Notes: generated by a model not told the origin, from the letters alone. DNA of 64,000 nucleotides from an uncultured bacterium (GCA_903824675.1 CAIJXV010000116.1:47379-111378); one strand, 5' to 3'. Counted from the first letter of the stretch, positions 51,234-61,044 are shown. A program made the numbers and translations.

Positions 51234-52058
51234 TCATTTCGATCCGCGGGAAACACCCAGTTCTCGCATCAAGCCGGCGGCGAATTTGACATAATGCGGG
51301 AAAGCCATTTCAGGGTCTTCCAATTCAGGCTCCCATTTCTTTTCCCATTCAAAAGAAAGATATCCGGTGTATCCCTTTCTTTGCAGCAAGTGAAGAGCGG
51401 CTCGCAGATCAACTTGTCCAGTGCCGGGAAGGATGCTGTGAATTCGGTCGCCGGATCGGGCTGCATCCTTGAAATGGACATGGATAATCCGGTCCCGGAT
51501 CGCCTCGAAAGTCGTTTCGTACGGTTCAGTAAAAAAGGAATTCACCACATCCCAGCAAACGCCTAATGCGGGACTGCTGATTTCGCCCATAATCGCCGCG
51601 ATATCTGATCCACAATCCCAGGCGTCATGGTTCTCCACGGCCAGTTGAACACCGTTTTTTTCGGCTGCTTCCACCACCGGCTTCAAGGACTCCACCACGC
51701 ACCGGATATTCGCCTCCCGGTCCGATCCGACCCAGTGTCCGCCGAAGACCCGGATCAGCGGGCACCCGACATCGCGGGCCACTTCGATCATGTTCTCCAA
51801 TTGCGCCCGTCCTTCGGCCCGGATTTTGGGCTCTGTCGACGTGAACTGGTTGTAGGCCGAAATACAGGCGATTTCCACCTTCTGCTTCCGAAATAAAGCC
51901 CGGATCTGCTCCCGTACGGCAGAGGGCTCATCCGGTCCGATGTGTTCCCCCGCCACCCCCCGAAGTTCCACCCCATCAAAGCCCATCGCGGCGGCATTGG
52001 CGGCAATCTGGTCCAGCGTCCAAGTCGGACAACCCAGCGTGGCAAAGGACAGTTTCAT
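51234..52058 (-). CDS. Sugar phosphate isomerase/epimerase-like TIM barrel
   Basis: A 274-residue xylose-isomerase-like TIM barrel (AP endonuclease 2 fold). Metal-binding positions can be placed: Glu in LAVENHDAW, Asp/His in VCWDVVNSFF and HVHFKDA, and the terminal Glu in LSFEWEKKWEPE. These match the COG1082 group, which isomerises or epimerises keto-sugars and inositols. ATG 52058 has AGGAA six bases upstream, so it is preferred over 52076. It stands alone, convergent with queG. Confidence 0.85.
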   Translation of the reverse strand: MKLSFATLGCPTWTLDQIAANAAAMGFDGVELRGVAGEHIGPDEPSAVREQIRALFRKQKVEIACISAYNQFTSTEPKIRAEGRAQLENMIEVARDVGCPLIRVFGGHWVGSDREANIRCVVESLKPVVEAAEKNGVQLAVENHDAWDCGSDIAAIMGEISSPALGVCWDVVNSFFTEPYETTFEAIRDRIIHVHFKDAARSGDRIHSILPGTGQVDLRAALHLLQRKGYTGYLSFEWEKKWEPELEDPEMAFPHYVKFAAGLMRELGVSRGSK

Positions 52059-52118
52059 GATATTCCTATTGTCCATTTCGTATTTGTTCAGATGGAGACT
52101 CGATCCTGAAACGAGGGG

Positions 52119-52829
52119 TTAGGTTTCGCGGGATACGTTTCGGTGGGTATCTGCCTGAGCGGCGGGATCGCCTCTGCTTACGGGTTCAGCAGGCATCGGA
52201 GGCAGTCCGGATTCCTGCAACAGTTTATCGGCACATTCCTGACAAATTCCATGGGTGAACCGGGCCTCCATGTGCATCGATAAATAGGATTCCAGTTGTT
52301 GCCAATAGCCTTGATCATTTCGGATTCGTTTGCAACTGGCGCAAATCGGAAGCAGTCCCGTCAGCGTTTTGACTTCCGACAGCGTTTTCTGCAAATCGCG
52401 AGTCAGGTCCCGCTCTTTCGCCAAAAGGAAACGAATCCGCGAGACCGCCAGCGCCAGAACCCAAAAAGCCACCAGTCGAATCAAGGTATTCCAAACCGCA
52501 TAGATGGGGTGGGCATACGGATGATAGGAAAACAAGTCGGCCATCAGCCAGACCGTGGCGCTCAAAATGGCAATCAGATAAGCGCGCAAGGACCTGCAGG
52601 TCCACCCCGCGATCGCGATGGGAATGAAATAGAAAACAAAAAACTGTAGCTCATACCCCGTCACCCAATCGATCACGCCCAACAACACGGTCATGCCGGC
52701 CACCACCAGAAACCACCCTCGGTCACTAAAAAACCTTCCGTCTTTCAGTTTTAACAAAGGTCCCGATCCTGCGGGAAGGGGGTTCGATTGCACGTTGTGC
52801 CCTTCTGACATCGATGTCCGACTCGTCAT
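52119..52829 (-). CDS. Membrane protein with C-terminal four-cysteine (LPICASC) tail
   Basis: A 236-residue protein with four or five predicted membrane helices (from about residue 38 to 130, for example FLVVAGMTVLLGVIDWV and FVFYFIPIAIAGWT). A short coiled linker (LTRDLQKTLSEVKTLTGL) leads to a compact tail with LPICASCKRIRNDQGYW and THGICQECADKL. The two CxxC pairs suggest a zinc site. This tail normally follows PAS, GAF or receiver sensor domains as an unassigned output module; here the only other part is a membrane bundle. It is convergent with the isomerase. Possible start at ATG 52811 within the same frame. Confidence 0.65.
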   Translation of the reverse strand: MTSRTSMSEGHNVQSNPLPAGSGPLLKLKDGRFFSDRGWFLVVAGMTVLLGVIDWVTGYELQFFVFYFIPIAIAGWTCRSLRAYLIAILSATVWLMADLFSYHPYAHPIYAVWNTLIRLVAFWVLALAVSRIRFLLAKERDLTRDLQKTLSEVKTLTGLLPICASCKRIRNDQGYWQQLESYLSMHMEARFTHGICQECADKLLQESGLPPMPAEPVSRGDPAAQADTHRNVSRET

Positions 52830-52847
52830 GAGGAAAACTATTCCGTC

Positions 52848-53645
52848 TTACCCGGCCACGCGTTGATCCAGAATTCGCCGGGCATTCCCACCCAAAATCT
52901 TCGCGCGGTCTTCACTGGATAAATCGGCGCCCACGACTTTGCCGAGTTGGTGGGCAATATTGAAAAAAATCATATCCGATCCCCATACGATCCGGTCAGC
53001 CCCCACTTCGTCGACCAACCGCCGGACCAAGCCCCGGGGACTGCGGCTGTAAGTCAGATCCCCATAGACGTTGGAACACTCCCGAATCAGCTCAATATTC
53101 GCCATCATATCGCCGCCCCCCGTATGGGCCAGCAGGAAGAGGGCCGCCGGATATCGCCGGGCCATCCGTCCGATTTGTTGCATCACGGGACGATCTCCCC
53201 ACGTATGCAACAGGACCGGAAGGTGATGGCGATGAGCCAATTCATAGGCGGGGGCATAGGCCGGCGTATCGTATTCATATCCGTTGCTGTTGTGCAACTT
53301 GATCCCCATGAATCCCAGTTCCAAGCCCCGCTCGGTTTCCTTCTGGACGGCCGCCGCCGAGTCAGGACAGAGCGAAATATAACCCAAAATCCGCCCCGGA
53401 CAGGCCCGCATGGCCCCCAAAATGAAATCGTTCCCCGCCCGAACCGCCGCCATCGAGGGAGTCATGCAATACATCGACGAGCACGCAATCGACTGCACGC
53501 CCAGCCGATCGAGAGTCCGGACCACCCCGACGGGATCGTCATCTGGAATCGCAAAGTTTATCCGCCCTAGGTGACCGTGCATATCGATGACGTCGAGACC
53601 CGAGAGGGGTTCGCCCAAACGGGCCTGCTTCATGAGTTCATTCAT
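52848..53645 (-). CDS. Amidohydrolase-2 family hydrolase (metal site intact)
   Basis: A 265-residue TIM-barrel amidohydrolase (COG2159). It has DMHGHLGR (HxH near residue 22), an LLHTWGD His, the LAHTGGGDMM His and the GSDMIFF Asp, so a metal centre is plausible. Family members act as decarboxylases or hydrolases on small cyclic or carboxylated compounds; none can be chosen here. Its ATG overlaps the stop of the upstream gene (ATGA at 53645-53642), so the pair is translationally coupled. Confidence 0.8.
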   Translation of the reverse strand: MNELMKQARLGEPLSGLDVIDMHGHLGRINFAIPDDDPVGVVRTLDRLGVQSIACSSMYCMTPSMAAVRAGNDFILGAMRACPGRILGYISLCPDSAAAVQKETERGLELGFMGIKLHNSNGYEYDTPAYAPAYELAHRHHLPVLLHTWGDRPVMQQIGRMARRYPAALFLLAHTGGGDMMANIELIRECSNVYGDLTYSRSPRGLVRRLVDEVGADRIVWGSDMIFFNIAHQLGKVVGADLSSEDRAKILGGNARRILDQRVAG

Positions 53646-54394
53646 CGGAGAATCCCTCCTATCAAACGCTCTAGGTTGCCGGCCCCAATCCACCGTTTCG
53701 CCTGTTCGTCAATCTCGGCATACATCAACTGACAGATCGCCGAGGCCGCCTCGATGTCCGGCAAACCGGTCCCAAACAGCAACCGTTCGGGTCCGACCCT
53801 TCCCACCATTTGCTCAATTCCCCCCCGCACACAATAGTTGCTGCCGATCGATAAATGCACGTTTTCGAACCGGCGCATCACGGGTAGCAAAGCTTGTTGC
53901 CACCGGTAGTTGGTTTCGGCAAAAATCAACGGCAAGCGGGGAAACCGACCTGCGATTCCGGCCACGTCCGTCAAATTCACCAGGCGTTCGAGACAGAGAA
54001 CGGGCACCCGATGTTCTTGCAAGGGACCTAATAAAGCATCCGACATCCAGTCGACCAACAACCATCCGTCGGTGGCGGGCCGGATCCAAACCGCTCCCGC
54101 ACCGGCTTGCAAGACATCGGCGATCTGGGTCGTCTCGTACGGCGGCTGGGCACCGCCCGTAGCCGCCACGATCGGGCAGGGAATCAGACGACCAGCAGAT
54201 GCCCGACAAGCCGTATAGAGAAGTTCATTCGCGTAGTGCAAATCGAGATACGCACTCTCGGGGGTCAGGCGGACCAATCCATGCTGAATTCTAAACCGGT
54301 CCATTTCCGCCACCAGATCATGCTCCGTAAAGGGCACGCTTTTCCCCGGATCCAACCCCAAACAACCGCATTGAGCATCAAACAAAGGTATCAT
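53642..54394 (-). CDS. Amidohydrolase-2-like protein lacking the HxH metal motif
   Basis: A 250-residue protein with the same overall barrel pattern as its downstream neighbour. The usual DxHxH start reads FDAQCGCLG, and the terminal GSD motif reads FGTGLPD. Both metal-binding sites therefore look lost. It is coupled to the intact paralogue through a 4-base overlap. This suggests an inactive partner or regulator of a hetero-oligomer rather than a second enzyme, though a different chemistry is possible. There is no signal peptide. Confidence 0.65.
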   Translation of the reverse strand: MIPLFDAQCGCLGLDPGKSVPFTEHDLVAEMDRFRIQHGLVRLTPESAYLDLHYANELLYTACRASAGRLIPCPIVAATGGAQPPYETTQIADVLQAGAGAVWIRPATDGWLLVDWMSDALLGPLQEHRVPVLCLERLVNLTDVAGIAGRFPRLPLIFAETNYRWQQALLPVMRRFENVHLSIGSNYCVRGGIEQMVGRVGPERLLFGTGLPDIEAASAICQLMYAEIDEQAKRWIGAGNLERLIGGILR

Positions 54395-54610
54395 GGCAAC
54401 CTCCCGGCTTCAGGTTTCAACTCCGGCAGAACGTCCTGGAAAAAGAGTAGTCCTCCCGCCCCTCGGAATGCAATCGAAAACCGGGCTCAACAAAACGCGC
54501 CGGGAAGCCGGTCAACACGCTTCTGGCATAAAATTTCGAAATGCGCTAGGATGGGGAGTGTCTTAAGGAAGAGATGGAGAACGACCCGTCAGCAATAGAG
54601 GAGAATCATC

Positions 54611-54715
54611 ATGGGCAAGTCACTCGACGCGAAGAAGAACACCAAGAAAGCTCCCCAGAAAACAAAAGCTGAAAAGAAGCTGGCCAAAAAAGCCAAGGCA
54701 GCCCTTCGGCAATAA
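54611..54715 (+). CDS. Tiny lysine-rich protein (34 residues)
   Basis: ATG 54611 is preceded by AGAGGAGAATCATC, a strong ribosome site. The peptide starts MGKSLDAKKNTKKAPQKTKA and continues with Glu/Lys/Ala repeats before the stop at 54713-54715. Similar short MGKS/MxKSxDAKKxTKK proteins occur in many bacteria without a known role. It could bind nucleic acid, by its charge alone. No convincing promoter is visible in the 200 bp upstream, which hold no other gene. Confidence 0.6.
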   Translation: MGKSLDAKKNTKKAPQKTKAEKKLAKKAKAALRQ

Positions 54716-54775
54716 AGCGGTCGGAGACAACCGGGCTGATCCTCCTGGAACCGAGGGGTCAAGACCCCGGAGGGG

Positions 54776-55615
54776 TTACGCTTCGTATAAATTGGAGCGG
54801 GCATCCGCCAGTGCTTGGTAATGCCCGATCCAATGTTCCCGGGCATACGCCAATCGGTTGGCGTCCAGATCGACACATACCAGGGCTTCCTGGCCGGTGC
54901 AGTTTTCTGCTATAATTTCGCCATCCGGCCCAAAAATACCGATATAGCCCGGATACCATTCGCCGGCGCTGGTCTCGCCCACGGCATCCAGATAGACGGC
55001 ATAACAGGAAAATTCATAGGCCCGGGCCCGCCAATATTTAAGGACATGTTGACGGCGATGTTCAAGGGCTGACGGATAATCCCGAGGTTCGGCCGCAGAT
55101 GCATAATGCGAATGACCGGTGGGGGTAAACAGGAGTTCTGCGCCACGCCGGACCAACGTTTCCGACGCCCGGGAAAACGCACTATCGTAACAAATCTGGG
55201 TTCCCACTTTCACAAAACCCAAGTCTTCAACGTGTAGCGACTCGCCCGGCTTACAACATTTTTTCTCATGCTCGGTCAGGTGGCATTTCCGATAAACATG
55301 CCAATACTCCGGGCCGGCATACATCTGGGAAACGTAATAATCGCCGCCGGATTTTTCGAGGAACCCGACGGAGACATGGATGTTCAGAGCCTTGGCCCGT
55401 TCTTTAATCGGGCGAATAAACGGAGAATCAATCGCACAGGCTCCTTCAGAAAGATGGTCCAGATCATACCCGGACAGAATCCCTTCGGAAAACAAGACCA
55501 ATTGCGCCCCTTGGGCACTCGCGCGATCAATTCCATCCAGAATAGCCGCCCCATTCCCCCGCAGGTCGGCCGGTTTCGGATTCAGCGAGACCGCGGCCAA
55601 TCGAAATGTCTTCAC
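54776..55615 (-). CDS. Carbon-nitrogen hydrolase (nitrilase superfamily)
   Basis: A 279-residue nitrilase-superfamily amidase or nitrilase. The catalytic Glu-Lys-Cys set is FSEG, YRKCHL and QICYDSAF. The rest fits omega-amidase/N-carbamoylase-like enzymes, and the substrate is open. GTG 55615 is preferred: GGAGTGAGG lies directly upstream and the family pattern (KTFRLAAVSLNP) begins there. ATG 55633 lacks a ribosome site, and the frame open to 55756 overlaps the neighbouring gene. It follows the heparinase-like gene by 26 bp on the same strand. Confidence 0.88.
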   Translation of the reverse strand: MKTFRLAAVSLNPKPADLRGNGAAILDGIDRASAQGAQLVLFSEGILSGYDLDHLSEGACAIDSPFIRPIKERAKALNIHVSVGFLEKSGGDYYVSQMYAGPEYWHVYRKCHLTEHEKKCCKPGESLHVEDLGFVKVGTQICYDSAFSRASETLVRRGAELLFTPTGHSHYASAAEPRDYPSALEHRRQHVLKYWRARAYEFSCYAVYLDAVGETSAGEWYPGYIGIFGPDGEIIAENCTGQEALVCVDLDANRLAYAREHWIGHYQALADARSNLYEA

Positions 55616-55641
55616 TTGCCTCACTCCTGCCATTAACGGTT

Positions 55642-57819
55642 TTACCGAAAACTTACTGCGCCCTGGTCCGGCAATTCCCAACGAATCCGACGACGACCCC
55701 GGGTCCCTTCCACGATGAGATCCCCCGCCTTCGGCCCTTTTTTCACCAGTAAGCAATCAGGTCCCGTATTCACCGACCAGAAGGTGGCAAACCAGGACTC
55801 TTTCGCCTGTATCCGTTGAATCACCGTCTTCCGTTCCTGAATCGACGACAGTTCGCCCAATTGCTTCGCTTCGTTCGGAAGCGGCTCCTCTGCAAAAATC
55901 AAGTGCTTGCCAGTCCCCCCGGCCAGAACACACCGGCAAGATCGCCCGCTCACCTGCCATTCAAGGATCCGGCTCTCTCTCAATGAAACCTGGCATCCGT
56001 TGTGCAGATGATGATACCCCCGCGCCGACCCTAAATCCAAAGGCTGACCGTCCTTTGGAAAGAGAATCCCACCCACGCAATGCCAGACATAATCGAATTG
56101 CCGCGGTCGGTCGGCGGTCACCCGATAGACATCTAAAACCCCTTCCGCCGAAGCCACCAGGGTCCGGTCCAGAATAACACCCGGATAAACATTCCGATTG
56201 CTCACGCGCACGGCGGAAAACCGCTGCCCCGGCTGAAAGGCGATCAATTCGCCATCCGAAATCTGATCCCGCCATCGATCGCATTCGTAAATGGAATCAG
56301 TGGCAAAGTCATAAGGGAACATGGAGGCGCCATCGACCACCACGGTATTGTTCCCCACCGTGGTCCGCCCCCAGGTCAGATACTGCGGATCGTTATATCC
56401 CTTTAAGCGCGGAGCATCGGTCAGGCGGAGTCCGCCGATATGAATATCCGCATGCAAAGCCGCCGGATGTTGATGCCCCGCGATATGTGGTCCGTAATAG
56501 ACAAAGGCCGCAGGGGCCGCGGCATCCGTTCCCCCCCGAACCACGGACGCCCCATACACGGGCAAACAGGTGCTCCCCTGTTCATGCCGCCCGACCAGCC
56601 CCACCGTCGCATCATTTACCAGCGACCAGCGAGCCCGGGGATAGACTTCGTGCTTCACCCGCACAAAATCAATATCCCCGCGATCCGGCTGAAGGGGCAT
56701 GGGGATGCCAGGGTGCGTCCGGGTTGAATACTCCTTCTCCATCCGATTCAACAACCAGGCATATTTCGGATCGCCATACGCCTCGTACGCCTTGTTGTAA
56801 ACCACCCCCCAAACCCACGCACCCCGAATATTGGCCAAACTGCTGTCGCTCAAAAGCGACAGATCGCCATTCCCGAACGTCAGGTAAAAGGGAGCATCAT
56901 AAGCGGCTTTCAAGGTCTTGGCAGCCCTCGGGCCATAAGCCCGGTGGGCATCCGCCAGATCGTCCTGTTGGAGCATGGGAAACTCCTTATGCCACAGGTC
57001 GATCCCCGAATTACACGCCGCATCCGCGGCATAGGTCAGGCCCATCAAGGAATAGAAGTGGTAGCCGGGCGTCCGCTCCCAATGCATCCCATCTGCCAGG
57101 ATGTCGTGCCGAAACTGGTGGATTAATCCATATCGCCACCGGGCGCCTCCGGCGCATCCGTAAAGCGCGTTATGAATCTCCTGGCGGTCTTCCAACGCGA
57201 GCGCAACCGCCAACCGTCCGGTCTGGCTCCAAGTGTTGTGATTCCCACAGGTATAATGGCCACAGGCATTGCTCGCCGCCCGCGTGGCCTTCAGGAAGGA
57301 ACGAAATAAAAGATCATCGGCATCAGACAGGCCTTCGGTGGCCAATAAATCAAAGGTGTGCCCGGCCATGAGCAGGGCATGGCTTTCCGCGAGCCCGCCA
57401 TTCGCCACCAACCCTCCGGCGGCCGATACCGGCGTTTGCGTTCCATAGGTAGACAGTGTACGAAAAGCTTTCACCGCGATGTCCCGGTGCACGCGCTCCC
57501 GGGTCAGCAAAAAAGATAGGGCATTCCGCAACGCCAGACTCAAGACGGTTCCCCGAACTTTGACGTCCTTTAAGGATTCCAGCGAGCGATCCAAGATGGA
57601 TTCTTTATCCACGCAATTTCCCTGAAGTCGCGCGAAACAGGCTTTGGCCCAGGCGCAGGATTTCAACCGATCTTTGGCGATCGCCAGCAGTTCCGGGGTC
57701 ACCAAAACATGGGGCCTCCGAGGAAAGGTGGCCGGCATGACCCCAAAGGGATCATGATCCACCTGCCCGAGAAGCTGGGGATCACACCGGGGCGAAATCG
57801 GTCCGGGATACACGGGCAC
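55642..57819 (-). CDS. Heparinase II/III-like polysaccharide lyase
   Basis: A 725-residue protein. The N-terminal helical toroid (alginate-lyase-like) includes GHYTCGNHNTWSQTGRLAVA and HWERTPGYHFYSLMG with candidate catalytic His/Tyr. The C-terminal beta domain carries PHIAGHQHPAALHADIHIGG and TTVGNNTVVVDG, the hallmark of heparinase II/III. Family members cleave acidic polysaccharides by beta-elimination. No signal peptide is visible, so it may act on imported oligosaccharides. The start GTG 57819 has AAAGGAG seven bases upstream. It begins 11 bp after the RND pump gene, suggesting one operon. Confidence 0.82.
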   Translation of the reverse strand: MPVYPGPISPRCDPQLLGQVDHDPFGVMPATFPRRPHVLVTPELLAIAKDRLKSCAWAKACFARLQGNCVDKESILDRSLESLKDVKVRGTVLSLALRNALSFLLTRERVHRDIAVKAFRTLSTYGTQTPVSAAGGLVANGGLAESHALLMAGHTFDLLATEGLSDADDLLFRSFLKATRAASNACGHYTCGNHNTWSQTGRLAVALALEDRQEIHNALYGCAGGARWRYGLIHQFRHDILADGMHWERTPGYHFYSLMGLTYAADAACNSGIDLWHKEFPMLQQDDLADAHRAYGPRAAKTLKAAYDAPFYLTFGNGDLSLLSDSSLANIRGAWVWGVVYNKAYEAYGDPKYAWLLNRMEKEYSTRTHPGIPMPLQPDRGDIDFVRVKHEVYPRARWSLVNDATVGLVGRHEQGSTCLPVYGASVVRGGTDAAAPAAFVYYGPHIAGHQHPAALHADIHIGGLRLTDAPRLKGYNDPQYLTWGRTTVGNNTVVVDGASMFPYDFATDSIYECDRWRDQISDGELIAFQPGQRFSAVRVSNRNVYPGVILDRTLVASAEGVLDVYRVTADRPRQFDYVWHCVGGILFPKDGQPLDLGSARGYHHLHNGCQVSLRESRILEWQVSGRSCRCVLAGGTGKHLIFAEEPLPNEAKQLGELSSIQERKTVIQRIQAKESWFATFWSVNTGPDCLLVKKGPKAGDLIVEGTRGRRRIRWELPDQGAVSFR

Positions 57820-57830
57820 GGGCGACTCCT

Positions 57831-60800
57831 TTATTTTCTGTAGATCATATAATACACCATCGGAATCACGACCAGAGTAAAGGCCGTCGAAACGAATAAA
57901 CCGAAGATCAACGCCCAGGCTAGCCCGCTAAAAATGGGATCCAAGGTGATCGGCCAGGCACCCAACAACGTCGTTCCCGCCGTCAGAAAAATCGGGCGCA
58001 AACGAACCGCACCCGATTCGATAATCGCTGATTTCAAGTCGTGTCCCGCCCGCATTGAAACCCGGATGAAATCGATCAGGATAATCCCATTGCGCACCAC
58101 AATCCCGGCCAGAGCAATCATCCCAATCATCGCCGTCGCCGTAAAGAATACGGGGTTGGGATAACCGCCCACTACTTTCGCTCCCAGTCCATTCAACAAC
58201 CAAAAACCCGGCATGATGCCGATCAGGGTCATGGGAATGGCCATCATGATTACGCCCGGCAACAGGTAAGACCCCGTCTCAAACACCAGCAACAGATAAA
58301 TGATTAGGAGTGCCGCCGCAAAAGCCAATCCCATATCCCGGAAAACATCCAACGTGATTTTCCACTCGCCTTCACCTCGCCAATCCACCCGGATTCCGGC
58401 CGGCAAAGTTTTTTTCTGCAGACCCTTCTGCATATTCAAGACGGCATACGCCGGACCCCGGCCCGCCATTTCCGCCGTCACAAACACGACCCGTTCCTGA
58501 TTCTTATGATAAATTGAAACATCGACCGTCTCTTCGATAAATCGTCCGATTTCGCCTAACTGGACCATTTGCCCCGTCCGCCCTTTAACGGGAATCGTCA
58601 ATAACCATTCCCGGGAAGACCGTTTTTCCCGTGGCAATTGGAGAATAATCGGCAATTCATTTTGCTCCGAGTCGACATGCAAAGTTCCGATTGGCATTCC
58701 GCCCAACGCCAACTCCACGGTCCGGACAACATCTTCCACGGCAATCCCATGCAACCCGGCTTTCTCCCGATCCACCTCAAACCGCCATTTCGGCGCCGAA
58801 GCTTCCACCATATCATCCACATCCACCACACCAGGCTCCAGGCGCAACCGCGTCTTCACCTCGCCGGCCGCCTTCACGACTTCCGTATAGGATTGTAGCG
58901 GAGTTCCATACACTTCAGCAACCACCGTAGACAACACCGGCGGCCCGGGAGGCATTTCAACGAGCTTGATGTCGGCCTGATTTTTTTTCGCCAGTTCCTG
59001 CAAGTCATTCCGCATCCGCAAAACCAGGGAATGACTGTCTTGTTTCCGCTTTAATCGATGGACGAGGTTCACCCGGATATCCGCCATTTCCGCTCCCCGC
59101 CGCAGATAATAATGCCGTACCAACCCATTAAAATCCATGGGGCTGGCCGCGCCCACCGTGCTGACAAACTCCACCACTTCGTTGACCGATGCCAAATAGG
59201 CCTCGATCTCCCGGACGGCTTCCCCGGTCCGTTCCAGCGGCGTCCCTTCCGGCATATCCACGATGATCTGGAATTCGTTCTTGTTGTCAAACGGCAACAT
59301 CTTCAACGGAACCGCTCCGGTCAAGGCCAGGCTGATCGAAAAACCCAGAAGGAGGACCATGCCCACCAACACGGCAACCCGTTTCCTTCCCGATTCGACC
59401 AACGGCTTCATGACCCGGGCATACACCCGGTACACCGTTGAAGTTTTGATATCCAAGTCCTCTCCCGCCCCCTCCATCGACGTCTGCCCCTTGAGCAGTT
59501 TGTTGGAAACCCAGGGTGTAACAATAAACGCCACCAGCATGGACGCCAGCATCGCAATCGGGACGTTCAACGCCATCGGCCGCATATAGGGCCCCATCAT
59601 TCCGGTAATGAAAAACAGCGGAATAAAAGAGGCAATCACCGAGAGGGTCGCCAGGATAATCGGCGAAAGGACTTCCGACATGGCTCCGGAAATAGCATCC
59701 AGGCGGGATCCTTTGTTCATCCCCAGGTGTCGAAAGATATTCTCCACGCCCACAATCGGATCATCCACCAGCAATCCGAGCGCTAAAATCAAGGCAAACA
59801 AGGTGACCCGGTTGATGGTGTAGCCCACCAGGTAGTTGACCACCAACGTCAACGCATAGGTAATCGGGACTGCAATTGCCACAATCAATCCCACTCGCCA
59901 ATTCATCGTCATTGCGACTAATCCAATCACGGTCAATACGGCAATGATCAGACTTTCCACCAGGTTGTTGACCTTTTCATTGGCTGTCTCCCCGTAATTC
60001 CGGGTCAAACGGATCTTCACATCTGGAGGAATCAGGGTCGCCTGCAGTCCCTTGATTTCCCGCTCAATGGCGTCCGCCACCCAAACGGCATTACTCCCCT
60101 TCTTCTTGGCCACCGCCAGCGTCACGGCCGGATACGTGGCCCCGATTCGCTCATCCACCCCGGCCGTAGTCACTCCCGCTCCAAATCCCATCCGGGAATA
60201 AGACTGAACGTCCTCCGCCCCGTCGCGAATCACGGCGACATCTTTAAGATACACCGGCCGGTCTTCGTAAACACCAATCATCAAGGCCCCCACCTCGCCA
60301 GCGTTCTTTAAAAAAGGACCCGTTTCCACCGTCACCAAACGGTTCCCGGTTTCGAATTGCCCGCTCATGGATTGGTGATTCGATAATTGAACCACTTGGG
60401 CCACCTCGCCGGGCGACATCCCGAAGGCCTCCAGCCGCTCCGGATCCAACATCACCTGGATGACTCGTTTTTGCCCGCCATGCAGCGTAATCGCCGATGT
60501 GTTTTCAAGGTGTTGCAGACGGCTGACCAATTCTTCACCCAACCGGTAAAGATCCTGATCATCCAGACGGGAACTGTAGAGAGTGATATTGACAATCGGC
60601 ACGTCGTCGATTTCAACGGGCTTGACCACCCACCCGGAAATTCCCGGCGTCACCTTGTCCACATTTTGAAAAATCTTGTTATAGAGTTTGATTAAACTGG
60701 CTTCGCGATCCGCCCCCACAAAAAATCGCACCGTCACCACGGCCAGGCCCGGTTTCGACACGGAGTAGACATATTCCACTCCGTCGATCTGCGCCAGCAT

Positions 60801-61028
60801 CCGTTCCAGACGCGAAGACACGCGTTTCTCCACTTCCTCGGCAGAAGCTCCGGGGCACTGCACCAGGACATCGGCCATCGGGACAACGATCTGCGGTTCT
60901 TCTTCCCGGGGCGTTATCCATAGCGCCAACACCCCCAGAATCAAACTGATGACCATGAAATAAATAGCCGCATGACTTTTCAGAAAAAAACGAATCAGCG
61001 ATTCAATAGGCGAGGGAGTTGAACTCAT
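57831..61028 (-). CDS. RND-family efflux pump, inner-membrane transporter
   Basis: A 1065-residue RND permease with the usual two repeats of six membrane helices and large periplasmic domains. The N-terminal helix is followed by REEEPQIVVPMADVLVQCPG, a signature of the heavy-metal/HAE-3-like branch. The first half has SLIIAVLTVIGLVAMTMNW and LALGLLVDDPIVGVENI (helix 4 with the proton-relay Asp pair), the second half GGYPNPVFFTATAMIGMIAL. It probably exports a small molecule through the neighbouring fusion protein and TolC. ATG 61028 fits AAAGGA; ATG 61034 overlaps it. Substrate unknown. Confidence 0.93.
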   Translation of the reverse strand: MSSTPSPIESLIRFFLKSHAAIYFMVISLILGVLALWITPREEEPQIVVPMADVLVQCPGASAEEVEKRVSSRLERMLAQIDGVEYVYSVSKPGLAVVTVRFFVGADREASLIKLYNKIFQNVDKVTPGISGWVVKPVEIDDVPIVNITLYSSRLDDQDLYRLGEELVSRLQHLENTSAITLHGGQKRVIQVMLDPERLEAFGMSPGEVAQVVQLSNHQSMSGQFETGNRLVTVETGPFLKNAGEVGALMIGVYEDRPVYLKDVAVIRDGAEDVQSYSRMGFGAGVTTAGVDERIGATYPAVTLAVAKKKGSNAVWVADAIEREIKGLQATLIPPDVKIRLTRNYGETANEKVNNLVESLIIAVLTVIGLVAMTMNWRVGLIVAIAVPITYALTLVVNYLVGYTINRVTLFALILALGLLVDDPIVGVENIFRHLGMNKGSRLDAISGAMSEVLSPIILATLSVIASFIPLFFITGMMGPYMRPMALNVPIAMLASMLVAFIVTPWVSNKLLKGQTSMEGAGEDLDIKTSTVYRVYARVMKPLVESGRKRVAVLVGMVLLLGFSISLALTGAVPLKMLPFDNKNEFQIIVDMPEGTPLERTGEAVREIEAYLASVNEVVEFVSTVGAASPMDFNGLVRHYYLRRGAEMADIRVNLVHRLKRKQDSHSLVLRMRNDLQELAKKNQADIKLVEMPPGPPVLSTVVAEVYGTPLQSYTEVVKAAGEVKTRLRLEPGVVDVDDMVEASAPKWRFEVDREKAGLHGIAVEDVVRTVELALGGMPIGTLHVDSEQNELPIILQLPREKRSSREWLLTIPVKGRTGQMVQLGEIGRFIEETVDVSIYHKNQERVVFVTAEMAGRGPAYAVLNMQKGLQKKTLPAGIRVDWRGEGEWKITLDVFRDMGLAFAAALLIIYLLLVFETGSYLLPGVIMMAIPMTLIGIMPGFWLLNGLGAKVVGGYPNPVFFTATAMIGMIALAGIVVRNGIILIDFIRVSMRAGHDLKSAIIESGAVRLRPIFLTAGTTLLGAWPITLDPIFSGLAWALIFGLFVSTAFTLVVIPMVYYMIYRK

Positions 61029-61044
61029 AATCATCCTTTCCCCA

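Noticed and set aside
54733..54775. GGGGTC-AA-GACCCC hairpin downstream of the tiny basic protein
   Set aside because: The stem is short and lacks a T-run, so it is not a convincing terminator.
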